Shown here in pieces: positions 46,255 to 54,457 of a stretch of DNA of 64,000 bases; positions within the stretch are counted from its first letter, which is position 1; each line of letters starts with the position of its first letter. A program made the translations under genes and the position numbers. Source of the stretch: Geodermatophilus siccatus (lineage in GTDB: Bacteria; Actinomycetota; Actinomycetes; Mycobacteriales; Geodermatophilaceae). Below the pieces are notes generated by a model. That model was not told the origin of the DNA and made no database searches. It was given only the letters and a program-made list of their open reading frames with translations. Location of the stretch: NCBI RefSeq assembly GCF_900103785.1, contig NZ_FNHE01000002.1, positions 496,001-560,000 of the forward strand, written 5' to 3'.

Positions 46255-47407
46255 CGGCGACCATCGTCCACGGGTTGCGGTGCTCGACCGGCTCGTCGGC
46301 GGCGACCTCGACGTCGCGGTAGCGCTCGAACAGCAGGCGCAGCGCCACCCTGGCCTCGAGCCGGGCCAGCGGCGCGCCGAGGCAGAAGTGGACGCCGTGC
46401 CCGAAGGTCAGGTGCGGGTTGGGCCGGCGGTGCAGGTCGAAGCGCTGCGGCTCGGCGAACACGCGGCCGTCCCGGTTGGCCGCGGCCAGCCAGGGCAGCA
46501 CGACCTGCCCGGCCGGGATGCGCGCGCCGCCCACCCACGCGTCGGTGGTGGTGAGCCGGGCCAGGCGCGGGAACGGCGTCCGCAGCCGCAGCACCTCCTC
46601 GATCGCGGCCGGCAGCAGGGCCGGGTCGGCGCGCACCGCGGCGGCGGCCCCGGGCGCGTCGGAGAAGGCCAGCACGGCGTTGCCCAGCGTCGCGGTGGTG
46701 GTGATGTGGCCGGCGACGAGCAGCAGGCCGACGAAGCCGACGATCTCCTCGTAGGCCAGCCGCTCGCCGTCCACCTCGGCCTGCACCAGGCGGCTGGTCA
46801 GGTCGCTGCCCGGGCGCCGCCGCCGGGACCGGATGTGGGCGAGGAAGTACTCGTTCATCTCCCGGACGACGGGCGCGACGGCGCTCATGGCCTGCTCCCC
46901 GGCCTCGAGCAGCGCCTGGTCGGGGTCGATCTCCTGGCCGAGCAGCACGTCGGCCCACCGGCGGAAGAGCGCCCGGTCGGAGGTCGGGACGCCGAGCAGT
47001 TCGGCGATGACGATGACCGGCAGGGGGTAGGCCAGCGCGTCGACCAGGTCGAAGCGCTCGCCGGCCTCGTCCAGCAGCTCGGTGGTCAGTGCGGAGATGC
47101 GCGGCTCGAGGTCGGCCACGACACGCGGGGTGAACGCCTGGCTGACCAGGGAGCGCAGCGTGCGGTGCCGCGGCGGGTCCATCCGGACGAGGTTGCCGCG
47201 CTGGAAGAGCGCGAAGTCGTCCTGGGCGGGCTGCAGCGCGGTGAGGTCGGAGGAGAACACGGCCGGGTCGGAGAGGACGGTGCTCGCCTCCGGGTGGCCG
47301 AGCACGTGCCAGCACTGCTGGTGCTCGTCGAAGTGGACCTGACCCTGGTCCCGGCCGGCCTCCAGCCAGGCCAGGAACTCGTCGAACGTGGGTCGCGTGG
47401 TCGTCAT
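46220..47407 (-). CDS. cytochrome P450
   Basis: 395 residues from ATG 47407 (GGAGG 8 bp upstream). ExxR motif EEVLRLR, heme-binding loop FGHGVHFCLGAPLARLEARV with the axial Cys, PRHRTLRSLVSQAFTPR (C-helix), and an I-helix AGHITTT where the usual acidic residue before Thr is Ile. Proteins with AGHITTT occur in actinobacterial secondary-metabolite P450s. It is a soluble class I-type enzyme needing ferredoxin and reductase, which are not adjacent. Monocistronic. Confidence 0.92.
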   Translation of the reverse strand: MTTTRPTFDEFLAWLEAGRDQGQVHFDEHQQCWHVLGHPEASTVLSDPAVFSSDLTALQPAQDDFALFQRGNLVRMDPPRHRTLRSLVSQAFTPRVVADLEPRISALTTELLDEAGERFDLVDALAYPLPVIVIAELLGVPTSDRALFRRWADVLLGQEIDPDQALLEAGEQAMSAVAPVVREMNEYFLAHIRSRRRRPGSDLTSRLVQAEVDGERLAYEEIVGFVGLLLVAGHITTTATLGNAVLAFSDAPGAAAAVRADPALLPAAIEEVLRLRTPFPRLARLTTTDAWVGGARIPAGQVVLPWLAAANRDGRVFAEPQRFDLHRRPNPHLTFGHGVHFCLGAPLARLEARVALRLLFERYRDVEVAADEPVEHRNPWTMVAVTRLPLVVRPA

Positions 47408-47662
47408 GCGGGTCACCTCCGGGGAGGGGGCCGACGGTCCTCCCCTCCCGCACCGACCGCCAGGGGCGACCGGCACTGGTGCGCCAGGACGACGCGCCGG
47501 ACGGCGCGGGCACCGACAGATGCCGCCAGAACGGAGGGGCGTTTTCGTCCCATTTCTGCCAGTGCCTCCGGGCGACGCCGTTCCGTAACGTCACGGACAG
47601 CAACGAGGCCGTACCGGTCCGTCACTCACCCGTCCGACTCCCCCTTCCCCGAGGAGCCCTCC

Positions 47663-48001
47663 GTGTCCACGTTCTCCCGCCCGCACCTCTCCCTGGTCCC
47701 CGGCTGGTCCGACGCCCCCGCCGCCAGCCCCGCCGCCTCGCCGTGGACGGACCTGTCCCCCGTGGGCGACGCGTCGTGGCGGCTGGAGGCGCTGTGCGCG
47801 GAGACCGACCCCGAGGCGTTCTTCCCGGAGAAGGGCGGCTCGACCCGCGACGCCAAGCGCGTGTGCAGCGGCTGCACGGTGCGGGCCGAGTGCCTGGAGT
47901 TCGCCCTGGCCAACGACGAGCGCTTCGGCATCTGGGGCGGTCTCTCCGAGCGCGAGCGGCGCCGGCTGCGCCTGCAGCAGCGCACCCACCTCAGCGCCTG
48001 A
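47663..48001 (+). CDS. WhiB-family iron-sulfur regulator, WhiB2/WhmD type
   Basis: 112 residues from GTG 47663 (GAGGAG 8 bp upstream). The four Fe-S cysteines are in ALCAETD, VCSGCTVRAEC; the G[VI]WGG motif is FGIWGGLSERERRRLRLQQR with its basic DNA-binding tail. DPEAFFPEKGGSTRDAKRVC is characteristic of the WhiB2/WhmD group needed for septation and sporulation. The N-terminus is Ser/Pro-rich. The AT-richer stretch upstream (around 47541-47570, TTTTCGTCCCATTTCTG, then TAACGTCAC near 47585) probably holds the promoter. Confidence 0.92.
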   Translation: MSTFSRPHLSLVPGWSDAPAASPAASPWTDLSPVGDASWRLEALCAETDPEAFFPEKGGSTRDAKRVCSGCTVRAECLEFALANDERFGIWGGLSERERRRLRLQQRTHLSA

Positions 48002-48143
48002 CCCACCCCGCCTCCTGCCGGGGCGGCACCACGGCGCTCACCCGGACGGGATCCGGCGCCGGCGAGGTATCTGGCGGGCCGGCCGCTGCTCAGGTGGGTA
48101 TCGGCCGACGCGCCCCCGGAGCGGGGCAGGGCCGGCAGGACTG

Positions 48144-48170
48144 CCGGCCGGCGGTGTCCCCGCCGGCCGG
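48144..48170 (+). terminator. hairpin between whiB and the following small genes
   Basis: A perfect 11-bp inverted repeat (CCGGCCGGCGG / its complement) with loop TGTCC. It lies 143 bp after the whiB stop and 20 bp before the next start, so it could end the whiB transcript or sit in the leader of the small genes. Confidence 0.45.
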
Positions 48171-48189
48171 GCACGAGAGGAGGCGCACG

Positions 48190-48324
48190 GTGCTCGATCG
48201 ACTGCTCCTGCCGCCGCGGCCGCTGGTGGCGCTCGACCCCGGGGAGCACCTGGCCCCGGCCGGGGCCCGGCGGGCCGCGCTGACGAGCGGCGTCCGGGCC
48301 GACCCCCGCCGGGTGCACCCGTGA
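48190..48324 (+). CDS. very small hypothetical protein
   Basis: 44 residues from GTG 48190 with a good AGGAGG 6 bp upstream. VLDRLLLPPRPLVALDPGEHL, then a basic tail. Its stop overlaps the next start (GTGA). The strong ribosome site and the overlap support real translation, but the protein is unrecognised. Confidence 0.45.
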   Translation: MLDRLLLPPRPLVALDPGEHLAPAGARRAALTSGVRADPRRVHP

Positions 48325-48581
48325 CCGGCGCCGGACCGGGGACGGGGGCCCCGCTGCACCACCCGGTGCAGACGTCCCCGCCGGTCGTCCTCGGCAGCCT
48401 CGCCGACCAGCTCGGCGCCGACTTCGCCTCCGCCTGCGCCGAGCTCGCCCGGGCCCGGCTGCGCCGGCGGGACCGGGACAGCCGCGAGCACCGGGCCGCC
48501 GTCGAGGAGTGCTCGGCCCGGGTCGACGTCGTCCTCGACCTGTACCTCGAGACCTGTCACGCCGGACGGGCGGTGCGCTGA
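48321..48581 (+). CDS. small hypothetical protein
   Basis: 86 residues from GTG 48321, coupled to the preceding gene. Predicted helical, with SLADQLGADFASACAELARA and ARVDVVLDLYLETCHAG. Two Cys that do not form a known motif. Function unknown; it is the second gene of a run of small plus-strand genes ahead of the accessory protein at 49207. Confidence 0.5.
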   Translation: MTGAGPGTGAPLHHPVQTSPPVVLGSLADQLGADFASACAELARARLRRRDRDSREHRAAVEECSARVDVVLDLYLETCHAGRAVR

Positions 48582-48687
48582 GCAGGACGGTCGCCGACCT
48601 GCCCGGAGCCGACCACGCCGGAGCACCTCGTATCACGGCGCCCCGTGTCCGCTCCGGATGGGCACGGGAGCGACCAGGGAGGACGAG

Positions 48688-49152
48688 ATGACCTCGAGCG
48701 CAGGAGTCCGGCGGGGCGAGCGGTTCGACCGCGAGCAGATCGTGGTCCACACCGAGCACCGGCGGGTCGTCGTGGACCTGCCGGCCGACAGCGGGTCCCC
48801 CGACGTGACCGGGACCGACCGGCCGCTGCCCGCGCTGGGCCCCACTGTGCTGACGGTGCCCGGTCCGGCCTCCCGGGGAGCCCGGGACCTGCCGGACGCC
48901 GACCTGCCCCGCACCGGCGGCAGCGACGGCGCGCCCGAGCCGGTGGATGCGGTGCCCCTCGAGCTCCGCCCCGACGGCCCCCTCGCGCCCTCCACCGTCG
49001 CCGGCCGCGTGCTGCGGCGGACACCCGTCGACGCCCGGCGGGAGGACGGCCGGGTGGCCCGGCAGGAGGGCGCAACGGCACGGCAGGCGCTCGGCCGCAT
49101 CGGATCCCGCCGCCACGGGAACGGCCACGACGTCTCCGCACCCCGACCGTGA
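48688..49152 (+). CDS. hypothetical protein, possible remnant of a protease N-terminus
   Basis: 154 residues from ATG 48688 (GGGAGGA 5 bp upstream). FDREQIVVHTEHRRVVVDL near the start resembles, loosely, the N-terminus of S8-type peptidases that accompany this kind of ECF sigma cluster, but no catalytic domain follows: the rest is Pro/Asp/Arg-rich and looks disordered. The resemblance is weak and is recorded as a possibility only. Confidence 0.4.
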   Translation: MTSSAGVRRGERFDREQIVVHTEHRRVVVDLPADSGSPDVTGTDRPLPALGPTVLTVPGPASRGARDLPDADLPRTGGSDGAPEPVDAVPLELRPDGPLAPSTVAGRVLRRTPVDARREDGRVARQEGATARQALGRIGSRRHGNGHDVSAPRP

Positions 49153-49206
49153 GCGAGGGGACGCCGGCGACCGCGACCGGAGCGAGCGGACGAGGAGCTG
49201 AGGGAC

Positions 49207-49689
49207 GTGCGCGGAGCGTGGACGAGAGACGATGCGGGGCTGGAGCGCGCCCTCGCCGAGGCCGTACTGGCCGCACGGGCGGTCCCGGCGCAGTTCCGGG
49301 TGGCAGCCCGGGCGGCCTACGACTGGCGCACGCGGGACGCCGAGCTGGCGACCCTCGCCCGGGACCGCGCCACCGTCCCGGGGACCCGCCGGACCGGCCG
49401 GGAGGACGTGGCCGCGCTCAGGGACCTGACCTTCGTCGCCGCCGACCTCACCGTGGAGGTGGAGCTCGGCGCGGAGCGCCTGCTCGGGCAGGTGCTCCCC
49501 CGGGGACCGGGACGGGTGCAGCTGCAGACCATGGACGGCGACCGGGCGTCCGCGGAGATCGACGCCCTGGGGTGCTTCGTCCTCCGGCCCGTCCCCCGCG
49601 GGTGCTTCCGCCTGCACCTGCGCACCGCCGCGGGCGCCCGCGTGGTCACCGCCTGGGTCGGCCCCGGGCCGGAGGGCGCGTGGGGGTGA
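49207..49689 (+). CDS. ECF-associated accessory protein, paralogue of the gene at 49795
   Basis: 160 residues from GTG 49207. N-terminal helical part AEAVLAARAVPAQFRVAARAA followed by YDWRTRDAELATLARD; C-terminal beta part VEVELGAERLLGQVLPRGPG to GCFVLRPVPRGCFRLHLRT. The convergent gene at 49795-50259 has the same layout and about one third of the residues in common by eye (ARAVP...RVAARAA, DALGCF). Such proteins sit beside an ECF sigma factor in many actinobacteria. The C-terminal part looks like a carboxypeptidase-regulatory-type beta sandwich. Role unknown. Confidence 0.55.
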   Translation: MRGAWTRDDAGLERALAEAVLAARAVPAQFRVAARAAYDWRTRDAELATLARDRATVPGTRRTGREDVAALRDLTFVAADLTVEVELGAERLLGQVLPRGPGRVQLQTMDGDRASAEIDALGCFVLRPVPRGCFRLHLRTAAGARVVTAWVGPGPEGAWG

Positions 49690-49794
49690 CCGGGCCTGCC
49701 GCGGGCTCCCCCTGAACCGGCCGCGCCGGGAGCGGAGGCGCGCCGGCGCAGACGAAGCCCGCAGCGGCCGCGACCACGGCGGGTCCGACCGCCG

Positions 49795-50259
49795 CTACAG
49801 CCGGACCCACCCGGTGGTGACGGCCGCGTCCTCCGTCCGGCACACCAACCGGACCTGTCCGCACCCCGGCCGGGGCAGCCGGAAGCAGCCCAGCGCGTCG
49901 GCCTCGGCCTCGGCGAGGACCGCCAGGGGGCCGGCCAGGGTCACCCGGCCGGGTCCCGGCGGGACGAGCCGGCCCCTGACGTCCGCGTCCACCTCGAGCT
50001 CCACGGACAGCGCGGCGCCCCGGAAGGCCAGCTCACGCGGGCCGTCCGGGGGAGCGGCGCGGACGTCGCCCGCGTCGGTTCCGAGCGCCGAGTCGTGCGC
50101 GAGGACGAGGAGCTCGAGTCCCTCCTCCACGCTCCTCCAGGCGAACGCGGCACGGGCCGCCACCCGCATGCTCTCGGGTACGGCCCGTGCCGCGCTCCGC
50201 GCCTCCGCCAGCTCCGCGAGCAGCGGGTCATCGCCGTTGTGCGGTGGGTGCGCGCTCAT
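49795..50259 (-). CDS. ECF-associated accessory protein, co-operonic with the sigma factor
   Basis: 154 residues from ATG 50259 (GGGAGG 8 bp upstream; the ATG lies inside the sigma gene, which overlaps by 32 bp). ELAEARSAARAVPESMRVAARA and FAWRSVEEGLELLVLAHDS in the helical part, ELEVDADVRGRLVPPGPGRV and ADALGCFRLPRPGCGQVRLV in the beta part. Tight overlap with the sigma gene suggests a partner or anti-sigma-like role, but it has no zinc-binding anti-sigma motif and no membrane helix. Ends with TAG. Confidence 0.6.
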   Translation of the reverse strand: MSAHPPHNGDDPLLAELAEARSAARAVPESMRVAARAAFAWRSVEEGLELLVLAHDSALGTDAGDVRAAPPDGPRELAFRGAALSVELEVDADVRGRLVPPGPGRVTLAGPLAVLAEAEADALGCFRLPRPGCGQVRLVCRTEDAAVTTGWVRL

Positions 50260-50860
50260 CCCGGTCACCTCCCGTGTGGGCTGCCGCAGACTCTCCCGCG
50301 AGCAGTGCGCGCACGGCAGGGGTCTCTCGCAGCCGCTCGAGGCACCGGGCCCGGGTCGGGCCGATGCTGCCGATCGGCATACCCGTGAGCTCGGAGATCT
50401 CGCGGTAGGTCCGCGGCGGGTCCTCCGCCAGGAGCTCCAGCAGGCGGCGGTCCGCGGGGCGCAGCTGCGCGAGGCCGTCCCGCAACGCCTGCTGCCGCTC
50501 CACCCGGAGGAGCTCGGCCTCCACCACCTCGTCGTCGACCGCGGCGTCGAGGGTGCGGTCGGTCAGCGGGTCGACGGGCTGCTCGCGGCGGCCGGCCCTG
50601 GTCAGGCGGCTGCACTCGTGCCGGGCCGTCGTCAGGATCCACTTGGGGAGGGCGCGCGGCTCGCGGAGGTGGTCCAGGTGTTCCACCAGGCGCAGCCACA
50701 CCGTCTGGTTGACGTCCTCGGCGTCGCTCCGGGCGAGCCGGTAGGCGCGCGTCACCGAGTACACGAGCGGCAGGTACCGGTCGACGATGGCGTTCCACGC
50801 CCCCTGGTCACCGCGCGACGCGGCCGTGACCAGTTGGGGGACGTCGTCGTCAACGAGCAT
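50228..50860 (-). CDS. ECF-family RNA polymerase sigma factor
   Basis: 210 residues from ATG 50860 (AGGAGG 8 bp upstream). Region 2: ARSDAEDVNQTVWLRLVEHL; region 4: LLELLAEDPPRTYREISELT with MPIGSIGPTRARCLERL as the recognition helix. VGxxIGPTRARCLxRLR is the signature of the ECF group linked to the accessory proteins described nearby. Its stop codon lies inside the following accessory gene. No classical zinc anti-sigma factor is adjacent. Confidence 0.9.
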   Translation of the reverse strand: MLVDDDVPQLVTAASRGDQGAWNAIVDRYLPLVYSVTRAYRLARSDAEDVNQTVWLRLVEHLDHLREPRALPKWILTTARHECSRLTRAGRREQPVDPLTDRTLDAAVDDEVVEAELLRVERQQALRDGLAQLRPADRRLLELLAEDPPRTYREISELTGMPIGSIGPTRARCLERLRETPAVRALLAGESAAAHTGGDRDERAPTAQRR

Positions 50861-51131
50861 GCGTGCCACCTCCTGCCATCGAGGGGCGCAGAGCGTCCCG
50901 CAGCGGGGTGTTGACCGGTTCTCCCCCGACAGAGGACGCGGAGGGCCAGGAGATACCGGGAGGGCCGTGATCGGGTGGGGCGTGCGGGCGACGCCGTCTG
51001 CCCCTGACGGCTCCGCTCAGGACGACGTCCTGCGCACGTCGACCGGGACGGGCGTCGTCCGTGGGGTGCCCCGGTCGGTCGGGCACGGCCGGCCCCAGCG
51101 GTGCCGGCCGGCGGTGTTCCGGGTGCCGGGA

Positions 51132-51593
51132 CTACACGGCACGAGCCGGATGGGCACGCCCCCTCCTCACCGGGTCGGGGGTCCCGCCGGGTGCCGCGGG
51201 GTGCGGGCACCGTCCCGCGGGGACGTCGACGGTCCCGTGGCGCTCGCCGGGGACCGGGGTGGCCGGGGAGGTGAGGGCCGGTTGCGAGCGGCGCTCGAGC
51301 ACGTCGGTCGGCACGCGTACGCCGGCGACCGTGACCACCTCCGGCACGGGGGTGGTCCCCAGCGCGGCCAGGGCCTCCGGCTCGGCGCGCTTCTCCTCCA
51401 CGGTGAACTGCACCACCAGCTCGCCGGTCGGCCGGCCCCCGACCACCCGGTGACCGAGGCCGATGGAGGTGATGTTCGGGTCGTCGAGGTAGCGGCGGCC
51501 CTCGGTCCGGATGAGGCGGCGCAGCCCGCTGAGCAGCTCCCCGTACGGGACGTCGCGGCACGGGTCTGCCGGACGGGGTGACTGCGTGGCCAT
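51132..51593 (-). CDS. truncated trypsin-like-protease-associated protein
   Basis: 153 residues from ATG 51593 (GGAGG 6 bp upstream). YLDDPNITSIGLGHRVVGGR, TGELVVQFTVEEKRAEPE and VTVAGVRVPTDVLERR match, from memory, the N-terminal part of a larger family in which a trypsin-like protease domain follows (… GTIGxxVxDxxxxxxVLSNxHV). Here the protein ends soon after, in a Pro/Arg-rich tail of unlike composition, and no protease domain follows in any frame. It is probably a truncated member of the same ECF-linked cluster. The 271 bp down to the sigma gene (50861-51131) hold no gene that I can see. Confidence 0.5.
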   Translation of the reverse strand: MATQSPRPADPCRDVPYGELLSGLRRLIRTEGRRYLDDPNITSIGLGHRVVGGRPTGELVVQFTVEEKRAEPEALAALGTTPVPEVVTVAGVRVPTDVLERRSQPALTSPATPVPGERHGTVDVPAGRCPHPAAPGGTPDPVRRGRAHPARAV

Positions 51594-51714
51594 GGCCGAC
51601 CTCCGGGGCTCTCGGTGGGAGCGCGGGCCCGGCCACCCCCCCGAGACCGTGGCCGGGCCCACGTCGGACAGAGCACCCGTCCGGCTCGGCTGATACACCG
51701 CCGTCGGTGCTTCC

Positions 51715-52437
51715 TCAGGAGGCCAGCCGCCGTCCCTCGCCGAGGTGGGCGACCAGGCGGGTCAGCTGGTCGGTCGGGTCGAGGCCGAGCTCGTCGCGCA
51801 GCCGCGCGCAGAACTGCCGGTAGGCGGAGACGGCGGCGGCCACGTCGCCCTCGGCCAGGTGGACCCGCACGAGGAGGCGGTACGCGCTCTCCCGCAGCGG
51901 CTCGCCGCGCACGGCGAAGTGGGCCGCCGCCACCGCGTCGCCGGGTCGCCCGGCCGCGGCCAGCCGTGCGGCGAGGGTCTCCAGCGCGTACAGCCGCAGC
52001 TGCCGCAGCCGTTCCCGCTCGACGAGCACCCAGTCGTCGTGCCAGCCGGGCAGCAGGTCGCCCAGCAGGTCCGCGCGTGGCAGGTCCAGGTCGTCGAGGT
52101 CGGTGCGCGGGTCCCGGGTCCGGATCGCCCAGGCGGCCAGCTCACGGACGTCGACGCCCACGCCCGGGGCGAGCGCGAGCGCGCCCCCGGCGGTGTCGAG
52201 CAGTCCCGGCGCCACCCGGTGCAGCCGCCACAGCGCCGACCGCAGGCTCGCCTGCGCCTGCTCCTCCGGGACGTCGCCCCACAGCTGCCCGGCGACCGCC
52301 GCCCGGCCGGGCCGCCCGGCGAGGCAGACGAAGGCGACCAGCCGCTGCACGGCGCGGGGGACGACGTCCCGCCCGGTCGGTCGCCCCCGCTCCGGGACCA
52401 GGGTGAAGCCGTCCAGCAGGTCGATCCGCGCGTCCAT
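51715..52437 (-). CDS. BTAD-domain (SARP-like) transcriptional regulator
   Basis: 240 residues from ATG 52437 (GGAGGGGG about 8 bp upstream). N-terminal winged-helix part (IDLLDGFTLVPERGRPTG, VQRLVAFVCLAGRPGRAAV, AQASLRSALWRLHRVAPG) followed by a BTAD helical domain (ERLRQLRLYALETLAARLAA, ESAYRLLVRVHLAEGDVAAA). Such proteins activate nearby operons. It is divergent from the DyP peroxidase pair, with 160 bp between starts, and so is a candidate regulator of it. Confidence 0.85.
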   Translation of the reverse strand: MDARIDLLDGFTLVPERGRPTGRDVVPRAVQRLVAFVCLAGRPGRAAVAGQLWGDVPEEQAQASLRSALWRLHRVAPGLLDTAGGALALAPGVGVDVRELAAWAIRTRDPRTDLDDLDLPRADLLGDLLPGWHDDWVLVERERLRQLRLYALETLAARLAAAGRPGDAVAAAHFAVRGEPLRESAYRLLVRVHLAEGDVAAAVSAYRQFCARLRDELGLDPTDQLTRLVAHLGEGRRLAS

Positions 52438-52597
52438 GAGTTCCCCCTCCGGCGGTGTCCGACGGGACAGAGGACGGCGGCGGCCCCGCTGATACGGCGG
52501 GGACGGTGACGCGGACGTGACGCGGCGGTGACGCCGTTCCCGCATCGTCGCTGGTCCGGGCGGCACCTCGCCGTCCGCGGGACGAGGAGGTCTGTCC

Positions 52598-53047
52598 ATG
52601 ACCGGGGGAACCGCGACCGGGACGACGGTGCAGAACCCGCTGACGCTGGTCATGCCCGTCCGGCCCGAGGCCCGGGAGGCGCTGCGGGCGGAGGTCGACC
52701 GGCTGCAGGCGCTGCCGCGGGAGGAGAACCCGGTGATCACCGCGCTCGACGCGATCGGCACCGTGCACTTCGCCCGGTTCGTCTTCCTCGACGACGAGCG
52801 GCTGGCCGTGATCACCACCTACGACGGCGACTTCGAGCGCTACATCATGGACTTCGTCGACCACATCGGGCCGGTGTTCGACATGCTGCTGCGGCACATG
52901 GCCGACCCGCCGCCGCTGCCGGTGCAGCAGCACCCCGAGGAGTTCCTCGCCTACGTGCGCCGGCACGACCTGGGGTGCGTCGGCCCCTTCTACAGCGCCT
53001 ACCCCACCCGACCGGTCCTGGACATCCGTGCTGACGACGCCGGCTGA
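52598..53047 (+). CDS. conserved partner protein of the DyP-type peroxidase
   Basis: 149 residues from ATG 52598. TLVMPVRPEAREALRAEVDRL and IGTVHFARFVFLDDERLAVI are its conserved blocks; the remainder is mixed alpha/beta with RYIMDFVDHIGPVFDMLLRHM. It resembles ferredoxin-like-fold domains found next to or fused with DyP peroxidases and may be a related non-heme half. Its last 20 bp overlap the start of the peroxidase gene, so the two are made together. Confidence 0.6.
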   Translation: MTGGTATGTTVQNPLTLVMPVRPEAREALRAEVDRLQALPREENPVITALDAIGTVHFARFVFLDDERLAVITTYDGDFERYIMDFVDHIGPVFDMLLRHMADPPPLPVQQHPEEFLAYVRRHDLGCVGPFYSAYPTRPVLDIRADDAG

Positions 53048-54386
53048 CCGCAGCGTCCCCGGGGACGCCGACGTGCTCGACCTGGCCGACGTGCAGGGGT
53101 TGGTCGTCCGCGGCTACACCATGCCCCACGCGCGCCACCTGCTGGTGCGCGTGGACTCGGTGCCGGCCGCCCGGGCGCTGCTGGGCTCGCTGGTCGACGG
53201 CACGCCCGGCCGGCCGCAGGTCACCACGGCGACCCCCTGGGAGGTCAGGCCCGACTCCTGCCTCAACGTGGCGGTCACCGCGGAGGGGCTCGAGGTGCTG
53301 GGGGCGTCGCTGTCCGGCTTCCCCGCCGAGTTCACCCAGGGCGCCGTCGCCCGCGCCGGCGTCGTGGGGGACGTGGGGCCGTGCGACCCCGCGCACTGGC
53401 GGCCGGTGTTCACCGGGCCGGGCCTCCACCTGCTGCTCTCGCTGTCGGCCGTGTCGCCGGAGGCGCGGGAGCGGGCCACCGACGCCCTCCTGGCCGGCAC
53501 CGCGCCCGGGCTCACCGAGCTCGACCGCCTGGACGGCGACCTGCTGCCGAACCGGACCGACCACTTCGGGTACGTGGACGGCATCTCCCAGCCGACCGTC
53601 GCCCCCGCCCCGCCGCCGGGCCCACCGGACCGGCTGCCGGTCCAGCCGACCGGGGCCTTCCTGCTCGGCCACCCGAGCCAGTTCACCGGCCACAGCTACC
53701 CCGTGCCGGACCCGCCGGCCCTCGGCCGCAACGGCAGCTTCGCGGCGTTCCGGGTCATGGCCCAGGACGTCGACGCCTTCTGCGCGCTGCTGGCCGAGCA
53801 GTCACGGCGCACCGGCATGTCCCCCGAGCTGGTCGCCGCGAAGCTGTGCGGGCGGTGGCGGAGCGGGACGCCGCTGGTCCTCTCCCCCGACGCCGACTCC
53901 CACCTGCCGCCCGAGGCGCTCAACGACTTCGACTACGCCGGTGACGAGCGCGGCGAGCGCTGCCCGATCGGCGCGCACGTCCGGCGGATGCACCCGCGCG
54001 ACTCCCGGGTCGCCGGCAACGGGGGCGCCAAGCACCGCATCGTCCGGCGCGGGCTGACCTACGGCCCGCCCCACGACCCGGCCCGGCCGCGCGACGGGCA
54101 GGAGCGCGGGGTCGTCGGCCTGTTCATCGGCGCCAGCCTGCGGGACCAGTTCGAGTTCCTCATGGCCGAGTGGGCGCACGACGGGCTCTTCGCGCCCGGG
54201 CTCGGCCGCACGCAGGACCCCTTCCTCGGCACCGGCGCCGGGCAGGGCGCGGGGGGCACCTTCCGCTTCCGCGCCGCCGGGAGGAGGGCCGAGCTGACCG
54301 ACCTGCCGCGGCTGGTCACCACCCGCGGCTGCGCCTACGTCTTCCTGCCCAGCCTCACCGGGATCCGCCACCTGGCCGGCCGGTGA
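53028..54386 (+). CDS. DyP-type heme peroxidase
   Basis: 452 residues from GTG 53028, overlapping the previous gene. HFGYVDGISQP is the DyP motif (GxxDG) with the distal catalytic Asp, GAHVRRMHPRD carries the proximal heme His and the Arg, and GRNGSFAAFRVMAQDV and GLFIGASLRDQFEFLMAEWA are family blocks. No Tat signal, so it is cytoplasmic unless encapsulated; no encapsulin gene is in the window. It uses H2O2 to oxidise dyes, phenols or porphyrins. A BTAD regulator is divergent from the pair. Confidence 0.9.
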   Translation: MLTTPADRSVPGDADVLDLADVQGLVVRGYTMPHARHLLVRVDSVPAARALLGSLVDGTPGRPQVTTATPWEVRPDSCLNVAVTAEGLEVLGASLSGFPAEFTQGAVARAGVVGDVGPCDPAHWRPVFTGPGLHLLLSLSAVSPEARERATDALLAGTAPGLTELDRLDGDLLPNRTDHFGYVDGISQPTVAPAPPPGPPDRLPVQPTGAFLLGHPSQFTGHSYPVPDPPALGRNGSFAAFRVMAQDVDAFCALLAEQSRRTGMSPELVAAKLCGRWRSGTPLVLSPDADSHLPPEALNDFDYAGDERGERCPIGAHVRRMHPRDSRVAGNGGAKHRIVRRGLTYGPPHDPARPRDGQERGVVGLFIGASLRDQFEFLMAEWAHDGLFAPGLGRTQDPFLGTGAGQGAGGTFRFRAAGRRAELTDLPRLVTTRGCAYVFLPSLTGIRHLAGR

Positions 54387-54402
54387 CGCGGCGGGACGCG
54401 TC

Positions 54403-54444
54403 GCCTCCCGCTCGGCGTCCCCGCGGGATCACCGAGCGGGAGGC
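54403..54444. terminator. bidirectional terminator between the DyP peroxidase and second ECF gene
   Basis: A perfect 13-bp inverted repeat (GCCTCCCGCTCGG / its complement) with a 16-base loop, 16 bp after the peroxidase stop and 14 bp from the convergent sigma stop. Confidence 0.75.
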
Positions 54445-54457
54445 GGACGCTGGCGGC

